Shown here: positions 36,668-45,068 of the stretch, in pieces
How the letters are laid out: the number at the start of each line of letters is the position of its first letter
How positions within the stretch are numbered: position 1 is the first letter of the stretch
From: Mediterraneibacter hominis
GTDB lineage: Bacteria > Bacillota > Clostridia > Lachnospirales > Lachnospiraceae
Direction of reading: 5' to 3'
DNA length: 64,000 bases
Assembly: GCF_014287475.1 (NCBI RefSeq)
Contig: NZ_JACOPF010000003.1
Coordinates: forward strand, 296,719 to 360,718
Translations under genes and position numbers: made by a program
Notes under the pieces: generated by a model
The model's input: the letters and a program-made list of their open reading frames with translations, nothing else
What the model was told of the DNA's origin: nothing
Databases searched by the model: none

Positions 36668-36955
36668 AGAACACGCAAAATGCAGTGAATGGGACACGCA
36701 GCATAGACGTTTTCAGCACAGAGAGCCGTTGGCGGGTGGAAAGCGGCGTGAGAAGTTTATGAGGCATCCCCCAGGAGCATCCCTCTGAACGTAATTGCAG
36801 TAAGAAGGGACGGTTTCTCACCGTTAAAAGAGATGCTGTTTTTAGAACGACAGCAGGTGAGTGGCTATAGAAGTAATTATGGCAGACAGAGTGGTACCGC
36901 GGAATTGGATTTCGCCTCTGTAATTCCTTAAGGGAGTTGCAGAGGCTTTTATATT
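36668..36955 (+). ncRNA. T-box riboswitch upstream of cstA
   Basis: AGAGAG and GGCGGGTGGAAAGCGGC stem-I pieces, T-box AGAGTGGTACCGCGG (36888-36902) and a terminator stem GCCTCTG...GCAGAGGC with T-run (36914-36952). The stem CATAGAC/GTTTATG can be drawn, with GGC, ATG or GCA candidates near the loop, so the cognate amino acid is undecided. The TGGT contact favours an A73 tRNA. A possible -35 TTGACT is at 36633-36638 with only a poor -10. Confidence 0.85.
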
Positions 36956-37086
36956 ATTTAGGAAGCTTCATTCCCTATAATATAAGTCCTGCCGGTAGGA
37001 GACAGACTTGCCTGTTTTGACATAGGATTTAAGCGGCAGAAATGCATTGGCTGTGTGGAATAAACGAAAGAAAGAAGGATGAAGAA

Positions 37087-38784
37087 ATGAGTGGAATACT
37101 TATGATGGTGATCGCCCTTGTTGTGCTTATCGGAGCATATCTGATATACGGGCGGTATCTCCAGAACAAATGGGGCATTGACCCAAATGCCAAGACACCG
37201 GCATATGAGATGGAAGACGGTGTTGACTATGTTCCGGCAGATACAAATGTTGTATTTGGTCATCAGTTTGCCTCTATCGCAGGCGCAGGCCCAATCAATG
37301 GGCCGATTCAGGCGGCGATTTTTGGGTGGCTTCCTGTACTTCTCTGGATCTTAATCGGAGGCGTATTCTTTGGAGCGGTGCAGGATTTCGCGGCGATGTA
37401 CGCCTCTGTAAAGAATAAGGGACGTACAATCGGTTATATTATCGAAGAATATATTGGAAAGACAGGAAAGAAGCTGTTCCTGTTATTCTGCTGGTTATTC
37501 TGTATTCTGGTTGTAGCCGCATTCGCAGACGTTGTGGCAGGTACGTTCAATGGATTTTCTGTGGATACAGAGACCGGAAAAGTGCTTGGAACTATTACGG
37601 CAAATGGAGCAGTTGCGACTACTTCTATGATTTTTATCGTAGAAGCAGTAGCGCTTGGTATGCTGTTGAAATATGGAAAGCTGAATAAATGGGTAAATAC
37701 AGCGATCGCGATCATTCTGCTTGTAGCGGCAGTAGCGCTTGGCTTAAAATTCCCAATCTATGTAAGTCAGGGTACATGGCATATTATCATATTCATTTAT
37801 ATATTAATTGCTTCTGTCGTGCCGGTATGGGCACTGCTTCAGCCACGTGACTATCTGAACAGTTATTTGTTGATTTTTATGATTGTAGCGGCGATTGTAG
37901 GTGTATTTGTATCTAACCCGAAATGTAATCTGGAGGCGTTTACTAGTTTTAACGTAGACGGACAATATCTGTTCCCGATTCTGTTTGTAACCATTGCCTG
38001 CGGGGCAGTATCGGGCTTCCATTCATTGGTGTCTTCCGGGACTGCGTCCAAGCAGATTAAGAATGAAAAGAACATGCTTCCAGTATCCTTTGGAGCAATG
38101 CTGATGGAGAGTATGCTTGCTGTTATTGCGCTGATCGCAGTTGCTTCCTTTGCTGCCGGCGAAGCAGCCGAGCAGGGGCTGACAACACAGCCGCAGATTT
38201 TTGCAGGAGCGATCGCTAACTTCCTGACAGCAGTCGGATTGCCGTACAGCCTTGTATTTACATTGATTAATCTGGCGGTATCAGCGTTTGCCCTTACGTC
38301 TTTAGACTCTGTTGCACGAGTTGGAAGACTTTCTTTCCAGGAATTTTGGCTGGATGATGATGTAGATGAGAAGAACATGAGCCCATTTTTGAAACTTATG
38401 ACGAACAAATACTTTGCAACTGTCATTACACTGATCTTGGCATACCTGCTGGCAAAAGTCGGATACCAGAAGATATGGCCGCTGTTTGGTTCTGCAAACC
38501 AGTTGTTGTCTGTACTCGCCCTGGTAGCGTGTGCTGTATTCTTAAAGAAAACAAAACGTCAGGGTGTTATGCTCTGGCTTCCTATGGTATTTATGATGGC
38601 AGTAACGTTTACCGCACTTGGAATGACAATCTACAGTCTGGGCGGACAGTTTATTGCAGGTAAGCTGGATCTGGGCAATACATTGCAGTTGATCTTTGCG
38701 ATTCTGCTTCTGATTCTCGGAGTGATTGTCGCACTTCAAGGAATTAAGAAGCTGTCAGAAAAAACAGATAAGGCGGCAGCCTAA
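37087..38784 (+). CDS. Carbon starvation protein CstA family transporter
   Basis: 565 residues from ATG 37087, the preferred start with AAGGA and the hydrophobic MSGILMMVIALVVLIG at the N-terminus; the 37042 start adds a charged stretch. Sixteen or so membrane segments. CstA family features include DYVPADTNVVFGHQFASIAGAGPI near residue 47. Members transport peptides, amino acids or pyruvate. Control by a T-box is direct evidence that its substrate is linked to an amino acid. Confidence 0.92.
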   Translation: MSGILMMVIALVVLIGAYLIYGRYLQNKWGIDPNAKTPAYEMEDGVDYVPADTNVVFGHQFASIAGAGPINGPIQAAIFGWLPVLLWILIGGVFFGAVQDFAAMYASVKNKGRTIGYIIEEYIGKTGKKLFLLFCWLFCILVVAAFADVVAGTFNGFSVDTETGKVLGTITANGAVATTSMIFIVEAVALGMLLKYGKLNKWVNTAIAIILLVAAVALGLKFPIYVSQGTWHIIIFIYILIASVVPVWALLQPRDYLNSYLLIFMIVAAIVGVFVSNPKCNLEAFTSFNVDGQYLFPILFVTIACGAVSGFHSLVSSGTASKQIKNEKNMLPVSFGAMLMESMLAVIALIAVASFAAGEAAEQGLTTQPQIFAGAIANFLTAVGLPYSLVFTLINLAVSAFALTSLDSVARVGRLSFQEFWLDDDVDEKNMSPFLKLMTNKYFATVITLILAYLLAKVGYQKIWPLFGSANQLLSVLALVACAVFLKKTKRQGVMLWLPMVFMMAVTFTALGMTIYSLGGQFIAGKLDLGNTLQLIFAILLLILGVIVALQGIKKLSEKTDKAAA

Positions 38785-38792
38785 GAACATTG

Positions 38793-38830
38793 ATACCGTG
38801 TTTTGTGCATACTGTGCAAAACACGGTATA
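38793..38830 (+). terminator. Hairpin after cstA
   Basis: ATACCGTGTTTTG/CAAAACACGGTAT stem (38793 onward, right arm about 38817-38829), extendable by TGCA pairs; the T-tail is poor. It probably terminates the cstA transcript. Confidence 0.65.
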
Positions 38831-38924
38831 TATTTATTGGCAAGAAATGACGAAATTAGGCAGAATATAAGGAAACAACTTACTTCCTGTCAGAAAAGAT
38901 GGTAAAATAAATAACAGAGGCATT

Positions 38925-38963
38925 AAAGAAAGACCGTTACAGCATTTGTACCGGTCTTTCTTT
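38925..38963 (+). terminator. Second hairpin before CarD gene
   Basis: Perfect 12-bp stem AAAGAAAGACCG/CGGTCTTTCTTT (38925-38936, 38952-38963), 15-base loop. It reads as a terminator for upstream transcripts, or a leader hairpin of the CarD gene. Confidence 0.55.
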
Positions 38964-39007
38964 GGCTATACTAAAAATAATAGTAAAACATAGAAAGGAG
39001 GACTCAT

Positions 39008-39496
39008 ATGCTTAAATCTGGAGACGCAGTTGTGTATAAATGCAGAGGAGTCTATAAAGTAGCGGATATTGGGACGTTGAACTTTTCGTTTGCAGACAGA
39101 AAGAAAAGATATTATACCTTACAGTCTATAGAAAATTCGCGGGATAAGGCGTATATACCTACGGACGACGAGCGAAATATCCGCAAGCCGGTCAGCAGAG
39201 AAGAGGCGCTGGAGTTGATTGGAAAACTAGATGACATAGAGACACTTGGGATTAAGGATGAAAAGTTAAGGGAGCAGGAATATAAGAACTGTATTTCCGG
39301 ATATCAGCCGGAGAACTGGGTGAGGGTACTCAAGACATTATACAAAAGGACTAAGAGCCGCGGCAGTATAACAAGTATGGATAAAAAATACCAAGTGCTT
39401 TTAGAGCACGCGCTTTACAGTGAGTTTGCGTTTTCACTTGGAATTCCCAAAAATGAAATACCAGAATTTATCAGAGGACAGAGAAAAGAAAAATGA
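39008..39496 (+). CDS. CarD family transcriptional regulator
   Basis: 162 residues. N-terminal RNA-polymerase-interacting domain of CarD/TRCF type (LKSGDAVVYKCRGVYKVADIG, about residues 2-60), followed by helices rich in basic residues that contact the promoter DNA. CarD binds the polymerase beta subunit and stabilises open complexes. AAAGGAGG precedes the ATG. Stands alone between two terminator-like hairpins. Confidence 0.85.
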   Translation: MLKSGDAVVYKCRGVYKVADIGTLNFSFADRKKRYYTLQSIENSRDKAYIPTDDERNIRKPVSREEALELIGKLDDIETLGIKDEKLREQEYKNCISGYQPENWVRVLKTLYKRTKSRGSITSMDKKYQVLLEHALYSEFAFSLGIPKNEIPEFIRGQRKEK

Positions 39497-39506
39497 AATC
39501 TATTTC

Positions 39507-39535
39507 TTGCGAAAAATGCAGGTACATGGTATACT
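39507..39535 (+). promoter_or_regulatory. Promoter of the CorC/HlyC gene
   Basis: TTGCGA (39507-39512), 17-bp spacer, TATACT (39530-39535) with TGG before it (extended -10). Transcription would begin near 39542, inside the stem-loop at 39533-39561. Confidence 0.6.
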
Positions 39536-39567
39536 CCTTCTAAAAACATTTTAGGAGGAGTTATTTT
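39533..39567 (+). terminator. Hairpin containing the ribosome site of the next gene
   Basis: ACTCCTTCTAAAA (39533-39545) pairs with TTTTAGGAGGAGT (39549-39561), one wobble, followed by TATTTTTT. It is terminator-like, and its right arm holds the GGAGGAG ribosome site for the ATG at 39570. Read-through RNA would hide the ribosome site; RNA begun at the nearby promoter lacks the left arm. Confidence 0.6.
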
Positions 39568-39569
39568 TT

Positions 39570-40895
39570 ATGGATGCAGACCCTGCGGGAAATTCATGTG
39601 TTTCTACTTTATTGTTACTGGTGTTTTTTACATTGATGAATGCGTATTTTGCCGGTGCAGAGATGGCAGTCGTATCGGTAAATAAGAACCGGATACGGGC
39701 GCTTGCCTCGGAAGGAAATAAGAAGGCAAAAGTCATTGAAAGCCTGTTTGATGATTCGACGAAGTTTTTGTCAACGATTCAGGTTGCGATTACATTTGCT
39801 GGATTTTATTCCAGCGCTTCTGCGGCGGCGGGACTTGCCCCGTATGTTGCCGGATGGCTTGAAAATTATCAAATTCCGTACAGCGCCGGGATTGCGCGCA
39901 ATGGACTGACATTGATTCTGATGTTCTTTAATCTGGTTTTGGGAGAGCTGGTACCCAAAAGAATTGCTTTGCAGAGAGCAGAAGGCTTCTGTATGCTGAC
40001 AGTTATGCCGATACATTATATATCGATTGTATTGTCCCCGTTTATTAAGCTGCTGTCTGTATCGACAAAGTTTGTTCTCAGAATGTTACGGATGAAAACA
40101 GAAGATCAGGAAGAGGCGGTGACCGAGGAAGAAATCAAGGCGCTTCTGAAAATGGGAAGTGAAACAGGAACGTTTGATGATGAAGAACGTGAGATGATAG
40201 ATTCTGTTTTTGCATTTGATGACAGGACGGCAAGGGAGATTATGGTTCCCAGGAGGGATGTATATACATTAGATATAGAAGAACCGTTTGACAGTATGCT
40301 GGATGAAATTCTGGAGTCGAGACATTCCAGAATACCAGTGTATGAAGAAAATATTGACAATATCATCGGAATCCTGCATGTGAAGGACGTTATGATTGAG
40401 ATGCGCAGAAGCGGAATGGAAAAGATGGATATTCGCAGCATGCTGCATAAGCCGTTCTTTGTTCCGGAGACAAAGGAAGCAGCGGAATTATTTAGACAGA
40501 TGCAGGAATCAAGGCGCCACATGGCGGTACTGGTAGATGAGTATGGAGGGTTCTCCGGAATTGTGACGGTGGAAGACCTGGTGGAAGAAATTATGGGTGA
40601 TATCAATGAAGAATACGAAGAGGTAGAACCAGAGATTGAACGTCTGACAGAGAATACCTATCGTTTGGACGGAAGTGTGCTGATAGAAGACGTAAACGAA
40701 GAATTAGAACTGAAACTGGAAACAGAAAATTATGATACCCTGTCGGGTTATCTGATCGAACGCCTGGGATATATTCCGGGAAAGGAGGATAAAGCAGTGG
40801 TAGAAGAAGGGAATTTACTGTTTACAGTCGAACAGGTCAAAGACAACCGAATCAGCAAGGTACTTCTTTCTATCCAAGAAGCGCAAAAGAAATAG
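39570..40895 (+). CDS. HlyC/CorC (CNNM) family membrane protein
   Basis: 441 residues. DUF21 membrane domain (about 1-190) with three or four helices, two CBS domains (about 205-330, containing RHSRIPVYEENIDNIIGIL and RRHMAVLVDEYGGFSGIV) and a CorC_HlyC domain at the C-terminus. Members take part in Mg2+/Na+ homeostasis; the older 'haemolysin' label is a misnomer. Expression may be shielded from upstream read-through by the hairpin described. Confidence 0.9.
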   Translation: MDADPAGNSCVSTLLLLVFFTLMNAYFAGAEMAVVSVNKNRIRALASEGNKKAKVIESLFDDSTKFLSTIQVAITFAGFYSSASAAAGLAPYVAGWLENYQIPYSAGIARNGLTLILMFFNLVLGELVPKRIALQRAEGFCMLTVMPIHYISIVLSPFIKLLSVSTKFVLRMLRMKTEDQEEAVTEEEIKALLKMGSETGTFDDEEREMIDSVFAFDDRTAREIMVPRRDVYTLDIEEPFDSMLDEILESRHSRIPVYEENIDNIIGILHVKDVMIEMRRSGMEKMDIRSMLHKPFFVPETKEAAELFRQMQESRRHMAVLVDEYGGFSGIVTVEDLVEEIMGDINEEYEEVEPEIERLTENTYRLDGSVLIEDVNEELELKLETENYDTLSGYLIERLGYIPGKEDKAVVEEGNLLFTVEQVKDNRISKVLLSIQEAQKK

Positions 40896-40903
40896 AATTC
40901 ATA

Positions 40904-40932
40904 TTGAACTTGCGGGCCTGCAAAGGTATAAT
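40904..40932 (+). promoter_or_regulatory. Promoter of purO-like/AICAR formyltransferase operon
   Basis: TTGAAC (40904-40909), 17-bp spacer, consensus TATAAT (40927-40932). No purine riboswitch can be seen in the 40-base leader. Confidence 0.75.
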
Positions 40933-40973
40933 ATTCAGGTAGACTGTTAGAGAATCAAAGGAGAATCATAAGT

Positions 40974-41699
40974 ATGGAAATGTTATCAATCGAGCAGGAG
41001 CTTCGAAACAATTCTTACCCTGGAAGGGGAATCATCATCGGCAGAACCACAGATGGCGAAAGAGCCGTTGCCGCTTATTTTATCATGGGACGCAGCGTAA
41101 ACAGCAGGAACCGTATTTTTGTAGAAGAAGGAGAGGGAATCCGTACGCAGGCGTATGATGAATCGAAGCTGACGGATCCAAGCTTGATTATCTATGCTCC
41201 TGTGCGGGTTTTAGGAAATAAAACCATTGTGACGAATGGAGATCAGACAGATACGATCTACGAAGGCATGGACAGGCAGCTCACCTTTGAACAGACATTG
41301 CGTACCCGCGAATTTGAACCGGATGCTCCGAACTATACACCGCGTATATCTGGGATCCTGCATATTGAGAATGGAAAATACAATTATGCAATGTCTATCT
41401 TAAAAAGTAATAACGGAGATCCAAAAAGCTGTAACAGATATACCTTTGCTTATGAAAATCCGGCGGCAGGAGAAGGACACTTTATTCACACATATAAATG
41501 TGACGGGGATCCCCTGCCAAGCTTTGAGGGGGAACCGAAGCTGGTGGCTGTATCAGACGACATAGATGCATTTACACAGCTTTTGTGGAACAGCTTGAAC
41601 GAAGAAAACAAGGTGTCTTTGTTTGTACGATATATTGAGATTGAGACCGGAAAATATGAGACAAGGATCGTAAATAAAAACGTAAATAAAAATCAATAA
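40974..41699 (+). CDS. IMP cyclohydrolase, PurO-like
   Basis: 241 residues. SYPGRGIIIGRTTDG and YFIMGRSVNSRNRIF match the IMP_cyclohyd family known from archaeal PurO, which closes FAICAR to IMP in the last purine step. Here it is followed 15 bases on by a stand-alone AICAR formyltransferase, so together they replace bifunctional PurH. Separate genes for these two activities are common in some Lachnospiraceae. Confidence 0.85.
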   Translation: MEMLSIEQELRNNSYPGRGIIIGRTTDGERAVAAYFIMGRSVNSRNRIFVEEGEGIRTQAYDESKLTDPSLIIYAPVRVLGNKTIVTNGDQTDTIYEGMDRQLTFEQTLRTREFEPDAPNYTPRISGILHIENGKYNYAMSILKSNNGDPKSCNRYTFAYENPAAGEGHFIHTYKCDGDPLPSFEGEPKLVAVSDDIDAFTQLLWNSLNEENKVSLFVRYIEIETGKYETRIVNKNVNKNQ

Positions 41700-41714
41700 G
41701 GAGCGCTTGAGAGC

Positions 41715-42893
41715 ATGAAAGAATTAGAATTGAAATACGGATGCAACCCGAACCAGAAACCGTCCAGAATCTACATGCAGGATGGAAGTGACCTGCCGAT
41801 TCAGGTGCTTGGCGGACGTCCCGGCTATATTAATTTTCTGGATGCGTTCAACGGATGGCAGCTTGTCAGTGAATTAAAGAAAGCAACGGGGCTTCCTGCG
41901 GCGACCTCTTTTAAACATGTGTCTCCGGCGGGAGCTGCGGTGGGGCTGCCGTTGACAGATACACTTGCGAAGATTTACTGGGTGGATGACTTAGGAGAGC
42001 TCTCTCCTCTTGCCTGTGCTTATGCAAGGGCGCGGGGAGCTGACAGAATGTCGTCCTTTGGAGATTTTATTGCCCTGTCCGATATTTGCGATACAGATAC
42101 GGCAAGATTGATAAAAAGAGAAGTGTCTGATGGTGTGATTGCGCCGGGGTATGAACCGGAGGCGCTTGCACTGCTTAAACAGAAGAAAAAAGGAAACTAC
42201 AATATCATTCAGATAGATGCAGATTATGTGCCGGCGGCCTTGGAACATAAGGAAGTATTCGGTATTACCTTTGAACAGGGAAGAAACGAGCTGCATATTG
42301 ATAAGGATTTCTTTTCTGATGTGGTGACGGAGAAAAAAGAAATTCCGGACGCGGCAAAGATAGACCTTGCGATTGCAATGATTACTTTAAAATATACCCA
42401 GTCAAATTCCGTATGTTATGTAAAAGGAGGACAGGCAATCGGAATCGGAGCCGGACAGCAGTCAAGAATCCACTGTACGCGTCTTGCCGGACAGAAGGCG
42501 GACAACTGGTGGCTCAGGCAAAGCCCGCAGGTACTTGGACTGAAATTCAAGGAAGGAATCGGACGTGCTGACAGAGATAATGCGATTGATTTGTATATCG
42601 GAGAGGAATACATGGACGTCCTTGCAGACGGCGTATGGGAAAAGACATTTGAAGAAAAGCCGGAAATATTTACAAGAGAAGAAAAGAGAGCATGGCTTGA
42701 TAAAATGACGGAGGTTGCACTTGGATCGGACGCATTTTTCCCATTTGGCGACAATATTGAACGGGCACACAAAAGCGGCGTAAAATATATCGCACAGCCC
42801 GGCGGCTCTGTCAGAGATGATCATGTGATCGCTGCGTGCAACAAGTATCAGATGGTAATGGCATTTACGGGAATCCGTCTGTTCCATCATTAA
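41715..42893 (+). CDS. AICAR formyltransferase (PurH-like, no cyclohydrolase domain)
   Basis: 392 residues matching only the AICARFT half of PurH. The catalytic Lys-His motif is visible in SFKHVSPAGAAV, and the C-terminal AQPGGSVRDD is typical. It transfers a formyl group from 10-formyl-THF to AICAR. Paired with the PurO-like gene upstream to complete IMP synthesis. No frameshift or truncation is seen; the missing MGS-like domain is a property of the family. Confidence 0.9.
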   Translation: MKELELKYGCNPNQKPSRIYMQDGSDLPIQVLGGRPGYINFLDAFNGWQLVSELKKATGLPAATSFKHVSPAGAAVGLPLTDTLAKIYWVDDLGELSPLACAYARARGADRMSSFGDFIALSDICDTDTARLIKREVSDGVIAPGYEPEALALLKQKKKGNYNIIQIDADYVPAALEHKEVFGITFEQGRNELHIDKDFFSDVVTEKKEIPDAAKIDLAIAMITLKYTQSNSVCYVKGGQAIGIGAGQQSRIHCTRLAGQKADNWWLRQSPQVLGLKFKEGIGRADRDNAIDLYIGEEYMDVLADGVWEKTFEEKPEIFTREEKRAWLDKMTEVALGSDAFFPFGDNIERAHKSGVKYIAQPGGSVRDDHVIAACNKYQMVMAFTGIRLFHH

Positions 42894-42894
42894 A

Positions 42895-42963
42895 GGTATA
42901 CCTTATCGGGCAAAGCCCGCCCTCCCGAAGGGAATGAATTACGGTATGCCCTTTAGGGTATAT
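42895..42963. repeat. Dispersed palindromic repeat family 2
   Basis: Contains CCTTATCGGGCAAAGCCCG, CCCGAAGGGAATGAATTACG and a terminal GGTATGCCC/GGGTATA. A related inverted copy lies near 59976-60026 and a 14-base fragment at 27437-27450. It fills the gap between AICAR formyltransferase and tsaE. Confidence 0.6.
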
Positions 42964-43025
42964 ATTTGCCCCTTTTGGCGTGGACAATAGCTCCGGAACA
43001 AGAGATAGACAAAGGGAGAGAAAAG

Positions 43026-43454
43026 ATGATCATAGAGACAAGAAGCCCTGAAGAAACATTTTCGGTTGGCCGGCGTCTGGGAGAAAAGGCGCGGGCTGGA
43101 CAGGTCTTTACCCTGACCGGAGATCTGGGGGTGGGGAAAACAGTCTTAACACAAGGATTTGCAAGAGGGCTTGGAATTAAAGAGCCGGTGAACAGTCCTA
43201 CCTTTACGATTGTACAGGTTTATGAAGATGGCAGGCTTCCATTTTATCATTGTGACGTCTACCGTATCGGGGATATAGAAGAGATGGACGAGGTTGGATT
43301 CGAGGAGTACATCCTGGGAGACGGCGTGTCTTTCATTGAATGGGCAAACCTGATAGAGGAAATACTGCCTGTGCCCCGTACAGAGATTGTAATTGAAAAG
43401 GATCTGGAGCAGGGATTTGAATACAGAAGAATCACAATCGAAGAGGTACAGTAA
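43026..43454 (+). CDS. tsaE: tRNA threonylcarbamoyladenosine biosynthesis ATPase TsaE
   Basis: 142 residues from ATG 43026; the earlier in-frame ATG at 42966 lies in the repeat region. Walker A GDLGVGKT at about 32-39 and SPTFTIVQVYEDG are characteristic. TsaE works with TsaB and TsaD to make t6A37 in ANN-decoding tRNAs. Begins a cluster that also holds tsaB-rimI and tsaD. Confidence 0.93.
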   Translation: MIIETRSPEETFSVGRRLGEKARAGQVFTLTGDLGVGKTVLTQGFARGLGIKEPVNSPTFTIVQVYEDGRLPFYHCDVYRIGDIEEMDEVGFEEYILGDGVSFIEWANLIEEILPVPRTEIVIEKDLEQGFEYRRITIEEVQ

Positions 43455-43526
43455 AGGCAGAGAGATGAAGGGGTCAGGCAGATACTGACCCCGTTTTACC
43501 TTGTAAAACGAAAAGGAGAGGAATCC

Positions 43527-44714
43527 ATGAAAGTATTGGCGATTGACAGCTCCGGTCTGACAGCGGCGGTCGCTATTGTAGACGAGACGCAGACGATTGC
43601 GGAGTATACAGTCAATTATAAGAAAACACATTCGCAGACATTGCTGCCAATGATAAGTGAAATCGTAAAAATGGTAGAGCTTAACCTAAAGGAGATTGAC
43701 GCGGTAGCAGTAGCAGGAGGGCCAGGCTCTTTTACCGGACTTCGGATTGGCTCCGCGACGGCGAAAGGGTTAGGACTGGCCTTAGAAAAACCAGTGATTT
43801 CTGTGCCGACTGTAGATGCGCTTGCCTACAATGTATATGGATGCAGCGACATCATCTGTCCGATTATGGATGCCAGAAGAAACCAGGTTTATACAGGCAT
43901 GTATACATTTTCCAAAAAGGCGGGGGAAACGGAAGGAGAAAACTTAATAAAGCCTGTTTTTCAGGTTATGAAAATGCAGATGGCAGTTTCTGTAGAGGAA
44001 CTGATAACGCGGCTGAACAGATACGGACGCCCTGTGGTATTTTTAGGAGACGGCGTGCCGGTCTATAGCGCCTGCTTGAAAGAGTCGCTGAAGGTGCCGT
44101 ATTCCTTTGCTCCCTCTTATATGAACAGACAGCGGGCGGCGGCGCTTGGCGCCCTGGGGATTGTGTACTACAAAGCCGGAAGATATGAGTCTGCGGCGGA
44201 ACATAAACCGGAGTATCTGCGGGTATCCCAGGCGGAGAGAGAACGGGCTTTAAGGGAAAAGAATGCGAAATTAGTGATAAGAGAATTACAAGAAGAGGAC
44301 GCCGCAGCGGTATCCGAAATGGAACGGCAGTTATTTTCGGACGGCTGGAGTGAAAAAGGAATACTGGAGACAGTGAAAAATCCAAATACCATCTGTCTTG
44401 CCGCCGAGAAGGCAGAAAAGCTGATCGGTTACTTGTTTGTATATTTTGTGGCAGGCGAAGGAGAGATTGCCAAGATTGCTGTAGCGCGGGAAAACCAAAG
44501 ACAGGGAATAGCTCGCCAGATGATGAAAGAGCTGGAGCGCATCTGTAAGTCGCGGAGAATAGGAAAGTTGATGCTCGATGTAAGACAGAGCAATCAGACA
44601 GCGCGGGCGTTTTATACGTCACAGGGGTTTGCCCTGGATGGGGAACGGAAATGCTTTTATGAAAAACCATCTGAGGATGCTGTGCTGATGAGCAAAGAGA
44701 TTATGTATTGGTAA
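43527..44714 (+). CDS. TsaB-RimI fusion protein
   Basis: 395 residues. Residues 1 to about 240 are TsaB (LAIDSSGLTAAVAIVD, GGPGSFTGLRIG, PIMDARRNQVYTGMY). From LVIRELQEEDAAAV (about 250) the rest is a GNAT acetyltransferase of the RimI type with the acetyl-CoA loop RQGIARQMM. In most bacteria tsaB and rimI are adjacent separate genes; here they are one open frame without a stop. TsaB supports t6A formation, and RimI acetylates ribosomal protein S18 N-terminus. Fusions of this kind exist in Clostridia. Confidence 0.9.
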   Translation: MKVLAIDSSGLTAAVAIVDETQTIAEYTVNYKKTHSQTLLPMISEIVKMVELNLKEIDAVAVAGGPGSFTGLRIGSATAKGLGLALEKPVISVPTVDALAYNVYGCSDIICPIMDARRNQVYTGMYTFSKKAGETEGENLIKPVFQVMKMQMAVSVEELITRLNRYGRPVVFLGDGVPVYSACLKESLKVPYSFAPSYMNRQRAAALGALGIVYYKAGRYESAAEHKPEYLRVSQAERERALREKNAKLVIRELQEEDAAAVSEMERQLFSDGWSEKGILETVKNPNTICLAAEKAEKLIGYLFVYFVAGEGEIAKIAVARENQRQGIARQMMKELERICKSRRIGKLMLDVRQSNQTARAFYTSQGFALDGERKCFYEKPSEDAVLMSKEIMYW

Positions 44715-44758
44715 AAAAGACCTGGAAATAACGGGTAGTGTAAGGAAGCACTTCCCAG

Positions 44759-44787
44759 TTGGAAATCGGACAAAGTACCGTTATAAT
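44759..44787 (+). promoter_or_regulatory. Promoter of zinc-ribbon/RNase Z genes
   Basis: TTGGAA (44759-44764), 17-bp spacer, consensus TATAAT (44782-44787). Confidence 0.65.
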
Positions 44788-44833
44788 GTAGGCGTAGCAA
44801 GTAGAAAAACTGTTTTGCACAGGAGGAGATTGT

Positions 44834-45067
44834 ATGCGCCAGTATCAATTGAAAGAAACAAAAGAAGTGAAAAAAATCATTTGTAATAAATGTGGGAAGG
44901 AGATTCCGGTAGTAAACGGGAGAACGGAGGAAGGCGTATTCTGTGTAGACTATACATGGGGATATTTTTCCGAGAAAGATGGAGAGAGACACACATTTGA
45001 TCTATGTGAGGACTGTTACGACGAGATGATCCGTGACTTTCGAATACCGGTGGAAACAAAAGGATAG
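44834..45067 (+). CDS. Small zinc-ribbon-like protein
   Basis: 77 residues with two CxxC pairs, CNKCGKE near residue 17 and CEDCYDE near residue 58, which probably bind one Zn2+. No larger domain is visible and I do not recognise a named family. AGGAGG lies 6 bases before the ATG. It ends immediately before the RNase Z start codon at 45069, so the pair is translationally linked. Role unknown. Confidence 0.75.
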   Translation: MRQYQLKETKEVKKIICNKCGKEIPVVNGRTEEGVFCVDYTWGYFSEKDGERHTFDLCEDCYDEMIRDFRIPVETKG

Positions 45068-45068
45068 T

